Below are positions 14,378-18,943 of a DNA stretch of 18,943 bases, one piece after another. A model generated the notes under the pieces. That model was not told the DNA's origin. It made no database searches and saw only the letters and a list, made by a program, of their open reading frames with translations. A program made the position numbers and the translations under genes. Source of the stretch: an uncultured Collinsella sp. (GTDB lineage Bacteria > Actinomycetota > Coriobacteriia > Coriobacteriales > Coriobacteriaceae). The stretch spans positions 1 to 18,943 of the forward strand of contig CABUDQ010000042.1 in assembly GCA_902490365.1 (NCBI GenBank), given 5' to 3'. Position 1 is the stretch's first letter. Every line of letters starts with the position of its first letter.

Positions 14378-15208
14378 ATGGATCGCAGTAAGGTACCAGC
14401 CGTTCTATCCATCGCAGGATCCGATTCCAGCGGCGGCGCCGGCATTCAGGCAGACATCAAGACCATCACGGCGCACCGCCTGTATGCCGAGGCGGCAATC
14501 ACTGCCATCACGGCGCAAAACACACTGGGCGTCACCGCCGTGCAGAATATCTCCCCTGATATCGTCGCTGCGCAAATTGATGCCGTCTTTGACGATATCC
14601 GCCCGAGCGCCGTCAAGATCGGCATGGTCTCCTCTGTCGAGATTATCGAAGTCATCGCCGACCGCCTGAGCGCCTGGAACGCAACGAACGTGGTCGTCGA
14701 CCCCGTTATGGTCGCCACCTCGGGCGCGCGCTTGATTGCCGAGGATGCCTCCGAGGCACTCACCCGCCGCCTGTTCCCGTTGGCAACGGTCATCACGCCC
14801 AATATTCCCGAGGCCATGGCGCTGCTCAATTACGAAGTCGATTCCGAGCGCACGCAGCAAAACGCCGCCATGCTCCTCACCCGCCGCTTTGACTGCGCGT
14901 CCCTCGTTAAGGGCGGGCATTTTGTCAACGAGGCCAACGATGTGCTAGCAGAGCCTGCGCCACTCGATGACGAGGGCAACCACCTGGGCGATCCGCTCAC
15001 CACATGGTTCCGCCACAAGCGCATCGAGACCGGCAACACGCATGGCACCGGCTGCACGCTCTCGTCCGCCATCGCCTGCGCGCTGGCACAGGGCATGGAT
15101 CTCGCCGACGCCGTCAACGCCGGCAAGGCCTACCTAACCGGCGCTCTCGCCGCCGGCTTTGACATGGGCAAAGGTTCCGGCCCCGTCAACCACATGTGGC
15201 AGTACTAA
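14378..15208 (+). CDS. thiD: bifunctional hydroxymethylpyrimidine/phosphomethylpyrimidine kinase
   Basis: The 276-residue protein is a ribokinase-like enzyme that phosphorylates HMP and HMP-P to HMP-PP for thiamine synthesis. It has GSDSSGGAGIQAD (14-26), ITAITAQNT (41-49) for pyrimidine binding, VVVDPVMVATSG (105-116), TPNIPEA (140-146) and THGTGCTLSSA (221-231). Cys226 is at the anion hole in GTGC. The length equals a stand-alone ThiD, with no fused ThiE or TenA domain. The ribosome binding site AAGGGAG lies six bases before the ATG. It follows thiC on the same strand and uses a product of the same pathway. Its own TATAAT box suggests partly independent transcription. ThiE, ThiG and ThiM are not in this window. 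Confidence 0.95.
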   Translation: MDRSKVPAVLSIAGSDSSGGAGIQADIKTITAHRLYAEAAITAITAQNTLGVTAVQNISPDIVAAQIDAVFDDIRPSAVKIGMVSSVEIIEVIADRLSAWNATNVVVDPVMVATSGARLIAEDASEALTRRLFPLATVITPNIPEAMALLNYEVDSERTQQNAAMLLTRRFDCASLVKGGHFVNEANDVLAEPAPLDDEGNHLGDPLTTWFRHKRIETGNTHGTGCTLSSAIACALAQGMDLADAVNAGKAYLTGALAAGFDMGKGSGPVNHMWQY

Positions 15209-15250
15209 ATAGCCAGCAACCTGCCAAAAAAAAGACAGGCTACCTTGCAC

Positions 15251-15325
15251 CAAAAACCGTCGCAACATTCGATGAAAATCGTGCAAACGCGAAAAATCAT
15301 TAAATGTTGCGACGGTTTGATTTTA
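15251..15325. terminator. bidirectional terminator between thiD and the pentapeptide gene
   Basis: AAACCGTCGCAACATT (15254-15269) and AATGTTGCGACGGTTT (15303-15318) are perfect 16-bp inverted copies. The 33-base loop holds a CGAT-GAAA-ATCG hairpin (15270-15281). On the plus strand GATTTTAG follows. On the minus strand GGTTTTTGG follows. It lies between two convergent genes, so it can serve both. Confidence 0.8.
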
Positions 15326-15354
15326 GATAGCGGTCGAGCAAAGGACCAGAGCGC

Positions 15355-15966
15355 CTATTCGTCGGCGAGCTGGATGCCGAGCAGGCCCGAGAGTGCCAAC
15401 GCCTGCTCGGCATTAACCGTCAGGCCACGCAGCTCATGGTAGTCGCCCGAGACGACAGGAGCCGCGAACGTACAACACGATACATCCACGCCGGAAAGCG
15501 GCGTCTTGAACACATCGATTCGCGTCAGGTCGCAGCCGTCCAAGCGCAATTGCCCCAGCTTTGCCCCCTGGAGTGCGGCCTCGGTCAAACGCGTGTCACG
15601 CGCAGCCATGGGGCCAATGCTTCCCTCCGAAAGGTTCGCATAGCTCAAATCGCACGATGTAAACGACACGCTCGACAGACGCGCCCTGAGCAAGTTGAGC
15701 CCCGGCGCCGAGCAGTCAACGAAGTCGCAGCGGTTGAGCCAGCAACCTTCCATGTTGCAGCGGATAAAGCGGCAACCGCGAAACACCACGTCGCGAAACG
15801 TCGAGCCGCTCCAGTCAACGCTATCGAACTCGCAAGATCGGAACACGACGCCATCGAAGGTCGCGCCGTTCGCCACGTCGCAGGCAAGATCCAAATCCTC
15901 AAAAGCGGTATTGGAGACGAGCTCATCGCCCTCGGCAAAGAGGTCGATGAGCTCGTCCATGCCCAT
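15355..15966 (-). CDS. pentapeptide-repeat protein, Qnr-like
   Basis: The protein is about 203 residues long and consists mostly of pentapeptide repeats (roughly residues 36-170: FRSCEF, FRDVVF, FRGCRF, FIRC, WLNRCDF, FTSCDLSYANL and others), which fold as a right-handed quadrilateral beta helix. The FTSCDLSYANL segment resembles FKSCDLSMADF of Qnr proteins. The C-terminus, NAEQALALSGLLGIQL, resembles the Qnr dimerisation helix (YQASLLMERLGIAV). Qnr and MfpA mimic DNA and bind gyrase, giving protection from quinolones. Whether this protein does so is not known. The start is uncertain: ATG at 15966 or 15960, neither with a good Shine-Dalgarno. A longer open frame runs upstream through a palindromic hairpin and is unlikely. 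It lies downstream of the SGNH esterase gene on the same strand. Confidence 0.75.
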   Translation of the reverse strand: MGMDELIDLFAEGDELVSNTAFEDLDLACDVANGATFDGVVFRSCEFDSVDWSGSTFRDVVFRGCRFIRCNMEGCWLNRCDFVDCSAPGLNLLRARLSSVSFTSCDLSYANLSEGSIGPMAARDTRLTEAALQGAKLGQLRLDGCDLTRIDVFKTPLSGVDVSCCTFAAPVVSGDYHELRGLTVNAEQALALSGLLGIQLADE

Positions 15967-15996
15967 ATGGCAGCCAATCCGTTCGTTTACCCGGGC

Positions 15997-16036
15997 AAAA
16001 CCACCACAAAGGTGCCTGTCCCCTTTGCGGTGGCTT
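15997..16036 (-). terminator. 15-bp hairpin after the SGNH esterase gene, REP-like
   Basis: In minus-strand RNA AAGCCACCGCAAAGG (plus 16022-16036) pairs with CCTTTGTGGTGGTTT (plus 15998-16012) over 15 positions including two G-U wobbles, with a 9-base loop GGACAGGCA. A short T run follows. It starts 10 bases after the SGNH stop. It can act as a terminator, but the GGGGACAGGCACC core also looks like a dispersed REP-type palindrome. Confidence 0.65.
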
Positions 16037-16045
16037 GGGGTCGCG

Positions 16046-16705
16046 CTACTCACCGAGCATCTCTTGGAGCTTGGCTGCCACGGCATGTCCCAAGCTCTCG
16101 TGGCTTTCGGGCATCATATGCAGATAGTCGATATCGCCCGGCTCGGCAAACTCGGCGGCATTCAAAAAGTCGCAGCCAAACTGCTCGGCCACGTGCGCAT
16201 AGTACTCGCCAAAATGTTCAGATGCCTCGACGGAACGCTCGTCAAAATCGGTCATATATACATCGGCGATCTGCGGCTTGATCTTGATAGGAGCCATCAA
16301 CAGGATGCGCGGGCAAGGCGCAGCGTCGGTCCACGGAAACGCGCGGACGGCGCGAATCAGCTCCATGGCGCCACGGGCGATATCGGAAGCTCTCACGTTA
16401 AAGACCGTCTTACAGTCGTTGGTGCCCAGCATGATCACAATGGCGTCCAGCGGCTTATGAGCCTCGAGCAGCATCGGAAGCGCGCGAATGCCGTTGAGGT
16501 TAGTGTCCAGATGGCACATGTCGTCGCGTACCGTCGTGCGGCCGTTGAGGCCTTCTTCAATTACATGCCAGCCCTCGCCTAAGTCACGTTGGACCACGCC
16601 ACACCAGCGCACATCCTGCGCATAGCGCACCGCGGTACCGTCGCGCATGCCCGCCGGATCGTAACCATAGGTGTTGCTGTCACCAAAGCATAGAACGTTT
16701 TTCAT
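16046..16705 (-). CDS. SGNH/GDSL hydrolase, arylesterase type
   Basis: The 219-residue protein belongs to the SGNH hydrolases. Block I is CFGDSNTYGYDP with nucleophile Ser10. Block II is EEGLNGRTT (50-58), block III is LGTNDCK with Asn96, and block V has Asp193 and His196 in DYLHMMPESHESLG. The spacing fits the arylesterase/acyltransferase group that includes the Mycobacterium smegmatis enzyme of 216 residues. There is no signal peptide, so it acts in the cytoplasm on an unknown ester. The start has GGGGAG seven bases upstream. An in-frame ATG 72 bases upstream lies beyond the terminator hairpin of the preceding gene and is rejected. It follows the PARG-like gene and precedes the pentapeptide gene. 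Confidence 0.9.
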   Translation of the reverse strand: MKNVLCFGDSNTYGYDPAGMRDGTAVRYAQDVRWCGVVQRDLGEGWHVIEEGLNGRTTVRDDMCHLDTNLNGIRALPMLLEAHKPLDAIVIMLGTNDCKTVFNVRASDIARGAMELIRAVRAFPWTDAAPCPRILLMAPIKIKPQIADVYMTDFDERSVEASEHFGEYYAHVAEQFGCDFLNAAEFAEPGDIDYLHMMPESHESLGHAVAAKLQEMLGE

Positions 16706-16720
16706 CGTAAGCTCCCCACT

Positions 16721-16755
16721 CAATAAAAAGCCGACGGGAGCAGCCCCCGTCGGCT
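16721..16755 (-). terminator. intrinsic terminator of the PARG-like gene
   Basis: AGCCGACGGG (16729-16738) and CCCGTCGGCT (16746-16755) form a perfect 10-bp stem. On the minus strand TTTTTATTG follows. It lies 25 bases after the PARG-like stop and just before the SGNH ribosome binding site, so the esterase gene must use readthrough or a promoter I cannot see. Confidence 0.85.
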
Positions 16756-16780
16756 CGGTATATCGCATCACGCGCACCGT

Positions 16781-17914
16781 TTACAGGTACTTGCGCCAGT
16801 CGTCGTCATCCTCGTCATCCTCGGCAGCGGCCTGAGCCTGCTCGGCGGCACGGGCGGCTGCGGTGCGGGCGGCAACCTGAGCATAGGACTCCTCGTTGCG
16901 CTCGGGGAAGTTTGCCAGCACGTGCTCGAACTTGGCGAAGTCCTCGTCCCAGCGCGTAGAGGGCACGGCAAAGAAGACCTGCTTGACCTTGAAGTCGCCC
17001 GACGCGAGCTCCTTGCGGAAGAGCTCGGCCACGGCCTCGGCATCAAAGCCGTTGTTGTCGCAGCCCCAAGCGCCCAGCACGAGCTTCTCGCGACCAAGCT
17101 CATCGCAGATGGCAAGGACAAAGCGAATGCGGTCGCGCAGGGCATCCAGCAGAGCATCGTCGCTCACGCGATACTCCTGGCGGGCGCGCCTAACGTTGGG
17201 CGCGGCGGCCACGATCACGTCGGCGTATGCATGCACGTGGTTGCGGTCGAAGCGCACCGCAGGCACCACCAGGGCGCGGTTACGATAGAGCTCGCAGTTG
17301 ATGTTGCGGCGACGGTTCTCGCCGTACCACTTACGCTGCTTATCGAGAACGTTGTACAGATACGAATCGGCGCACAGCGTGGCCTCCTGGCCCAGATAAC
17401 CCTGAATATATCCACCGCCCGGATTGGTAAACGAGGCAAAGGCGAGCACGGCCATGTCGCAGAACTGCGCATAGCCGCGACCGTTATCGAGGATTGCCTG
17501 CGTGGCGGAGGCATCAAGCACAGTGACCTCGGGCAGGACCGGAGCGGGCTCCTCAGCAGGCGCGGACTCAGCTTCGGCGATTTCCTCGGCAGGCTCCTCG
17601 ACGGGCTCGGGCGCCGCCTCGGTCTCGGGCGCCGCCTCGACCTCGGCAGTCTCCGCGTTCTCGACGTCCTCGGCGACCTGCTCTTCGGCGGCCACAGCAC
17701 TCTGAACCTTGGCCTTCATCGCCGCGACAAAGCCGGCAGGCATACCGTCAAACTCGCGAACACCGGCAAGCGAACGCTCGATATCCTTGGCGCACGCTTC
17801 GGACACAGTTGCCACGTGACGCTCGGCGGCCTTGGCACGGGCCTCGCGCTTGGGATTGGGCTGACCCGCTCGGTTGGACCTGCGGTTACGGTTCCTGTTG
17901 TCGACGTCTGCCAT
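16781..17914 (-). CDS. PARG-like macrodomain protein (DUF2263/TIGR02452-like) with altered catalytic motif
   Basis: The 377-residue protein contains a microbial-type poly(ADP-ribose) glycohydrolase core. ASFTNPGGGYIQGYLGQEA at 160-178 corresponds to the GGG-x6-8-QEE signature, and VLGAWGCDNNGFD (279-291) matches the conserved GAWGCGAFGND block. The signature ends in QEA (176-178), so the second glutamate, catalytic in characterised PARGs, is alanine. The N-terminus is very basic (residues 7-33, rich in Arg and Asn). It is followed by a helical piece and then a Glu/Ala/Pro-rich segment (about 77-127) inserted before the core. The tail is acidic (EDDEDDDDW). It may bind ADP-ribose without hydrolysing it, but this is inferred. 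The start has GAAAGG about ten bases upstream. Terminators bound the gene on both sides. Confidence 0.8.
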   Translation of the reverse strand: MADVDNRNRNRRSNRAGQPNPKREARAKAAERHVATVSEACAKDIERSLAGVREFDGMPAGFVAAMKAKVQSAVAAEEQVAEDVENAETAEVEAAPETEAAPEPVEEPAEEIAEAESAPAEEPAPVLPEVTVLDASATQAILDNGRGYAQFCDMAVLAFASFTNPGGGYIQGYLGQEATLCADSYLYNVLDKQRKWYGENRRRNINCELYRNRALVVPAVRFDRNHVHAYADVIVAAAPNVRRARQEYRVSDDALLDALRDRIRFVLAICDELGREKLVLGAWGCDNNGFDAEAVAELFRKELASGDFKVKQVFFAVPSTRWDEDFAKFEHVLANFPERNEESYAQVAARTAAARAAEQAQAAAEDDEDDDDWRKYL

Positions 17915-17979
17915 ACGTGGCCACCTTTCCTGTCGCTGCCGCTATCGGCTTTTCCCATCCATGATACCCCGCCGCGTAC

Positions 17980-18008
17980 AAAAAAGACGGCCCCGAAAGA
18001 CCGCCTTT
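17980..18008 (-). terminator. intrinsic terminator of the Bax inhibitor-1 family gene
   Basis: In minus-strand RNA AAAGGCGGTC (plus 17999-18008) pairs with GGCCGTCTTT (plus 17983-17992) through ten pairs including two G-U wobbles. The loop has six bases, and a T run follows (plus 17980-17985). It lies 46 bases after the stop codon. Confidence 0.8.
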
Positions 18009-18054
18009 CACATCGTTTTACCGCGTCCGACAAGAAACGCTGCAATCCCCCGCG

Positions 18055-18750
18055 CTAGTCGCGACGACCGAGGATGTTCAGGATGCGCAGGAACACGTTG
18101 ATAATGTCCACGAACAGATTGGACGCCATGAGCACCGCATTGGGCAGCGTGGGCGGCACCGTCGTGGCAACATAGGTGTCGTAGCCAATAAAGCCGGCGA
18201 ACACCACGATCACGATCAGGTCGGTGATGGTCTGCGAGACGCCCATGAACATCAGCACGATCTCAACCAGAATAGTGGCGAGCAGAATGCCAAAGCCGAT
18301 GCCATATACGCGCTGGAAAAACTTGGGGAACGTCACGCCCAAGGCGCCAAAGACAAAGGTGATGGCGGCCGTGGCGATAAAGGCAGTGTTGATGGTGGGC
18401 AGGTCGTAGTTGGCAAGGCCAAACGACGCGGTCAGGCCGAAGGTACTCGCAAAGATTACGTAGCCCACAAGGGACAGACCCACGGACTGCTTGCCCGCAG
18501 CAGCCGACATCATGACCATGCCGACGATGGTTAAAATAAACGAGCCAAAGACCAGTGGCAGGGCGGCGCCGCTCATCATCATGCGCGCAAACGACATGGT
18601 GCTCGTAAAGTAGGCGCCGGCACCCATGGCGCAAAAGCCCAAGAAGATCAGGGCAGATATGGCGAGATTGTACGCGCGCGGCGACATCTCCTTGGCGCGA
18701 CTTGCGCCGGTCTCGACGGGGCCGTTCTGATAGCCCTGAATATCGTTCAT
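18055..18750 (-). CDS. Bax inhibitor-1/YccA family membrane protein
   Basis: The 231-residue protein has a polar N-terminus of about 25 residues and then roughly seven hydrophobic segments (about 28-48, 60-81, 89-109, 119-139, 148-168, 175-195 and 205-226), as in the Bax inhibitor-1 family. The FAGFIGYDTYVA segment (184-195) carries the conserved aspartate in YDT. The C-terminal NLFVDIINVFLRILNILG is the usual ending (LYLDIINLFLYLLRLLG type). Bacterial members are inner-membrane proteins. Some act as pH-sensitive calcium leak channels, but the role here is unknown. The start has GAAAGGA about seven bases upstream. In-frame ATGs further upstream lie in the promoter region. A terminator separates it from the PARG-like gene. 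Confidence 0.92.
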   Translation of the reverse strand: MNDIQGYQNGPVETGASRAKEMSPRAYNLAISALIFLGFCAMGAGAYFTSTMSFARMMMSGAALPLVFGSFILTIVGMVMMSAAAGKQSVGLSLVGYVIFASTFGLTASFGLANYDLPTINTAFIATAAITFVFGALGVTFPKFFQRVYGIGFGILLATILVEIVLMFMGVSQTITDLIVIVVFAGFIGYDTYVATTVPPTLPNAVLMASNLFVDIINVFLRILNILGRRD

Positions 18751-18805
18751 GCTTCGTCCTTTCAAAAAGCGCCACGACAGCGCAGCAGGTGACAAGATTC
18801 CTGCC

Positions 18806-18811
18806 ATTGTA
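18806..18811 (-). promoter_or_regulatory. possible -10 box of the Bax inhibitor-1 family gene
   Basis: TACAAT on the minus strand matches the -10 consensus at five of six positions. It lies 56 bases before the start codon and just after the stop of the preceding gene. No good -35 is seen. Confidence 0.4.
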
Positions 18812-18829
18812 CCCGAACGCCGTGCGTCC

Positions 18830-18943
18830 TTACCTACGGCGCTCGCCCTCAAGCGTACGATCAAACGCCCAAACCCACCAACGCATCACGTGTGCCTGCG
18901 AGCCGTCCGCCCGCTCGCGCGTCTGGTCCTCCAGATACAACTC
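18830..18943 (-). CDS. C-terminal end of an unidentified protein
   Basis: The last 37 codons and TAA stop of a gene that enters from the right edge. The frame is open to the window edge, with codon use like the neighbours. The visible residues run ELYLEDQTRERADGSQ, then HVMRWWVWAFDRTLEGERRR. The charged, tryptophan-rich ending is not one I recognise. It lies upstream of the Bax inhibitor-1 family gene, which seems to have its own promoter in the 79-base gap. With so little sequence, the assignment as a gene rests only on the open frame and its composition. Confidence 0.5.
   Translation of the reverse strand, partial: ELYLEDQTRERADGSQAHVMRWWVWAFDRTLEGERRR

Noticed and set aside
1..18943. CRISPR arrays, tRNA or rRNA genes, insertion sequences and prophage genes
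   Set aside because: I saw no regularly spaced repeats, no tRNA arm patterns, and no transposase or phage protein motifs on either strand.

Overview
The window looks like a chromosomal stretch of a moderately GC-rich gut actinobacterium of the Coriobacteriia, most likely Collinsella or a close relative. This rests on the base composition, on promoters with GC-rich surroundings and loose TANNAT -10 boxes, and on the mix of an M18 aminopeptidase, a short clostridial-type ThiC and a Pol I without proofreading motifs. Genus assignment is inference. I see no insertion sequence, prophage, tRNA, rRNA or CRISPR array.

Layout. 1-1309: the start of a cysteine desulfidase gene (minus, cut by the window edge), divergent from rpiB. 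1348-5626: ndk and, on the same strand, an arginine block argG - small ORF - argH covering the last two steps of arginine synthesis. argG has a leader of about 300 nt. 5864-6845: a Cof-type HAD phosphatase followed by strong inverted repeats. 6903-12131: polA (minus), divergent from an M18 aminopeptidase and yaaA (plus). 12172-15323: a membrane protein of unknown function (minus), divergent from a TPP riboswitch-thiC-thiD block. 15355-18943: a minus-strand run of a Qnr-like pentapeptide-repeat protein, an SGNH/GDSL esterase, a PARG-like (DUF2263/TIGR02452-like) protein with a changed catalytic motif, a Bax inhibitor-1 family membrane protein and the last 37 codons of an unknown gene.

The most interesting signal is the argG leader. 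It holds a 24-codon ORF with a strong ribosome binding site and six arginine codons among its last ten, ending in three consecutive CGA codons and a stop. A hairpin overlaps those codons, and a U-tailed terminator-like hairpin lies between the leader ORF and argG. Together they resemble a ribosome-mediated arginine attenuator. A second unlisted gene, a 56-codon ORF with a good Shine-Dalgarno site, sits between argG and argH. Other points worth a second look are the PARG-like protein with QEA instead of QEE, the Qnr-like protein, and several long intergenic inverted repeats, one spanning the stop codon of the HAD gene.

The thiamine genes are probably controlled by TPP through the riboswitch at thiC, whose Shine-Dalgarno lies at the 3' edge of the aptamer. 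Most gene ends carry recognisable intrinsic terminators, so most transcription units here are short.
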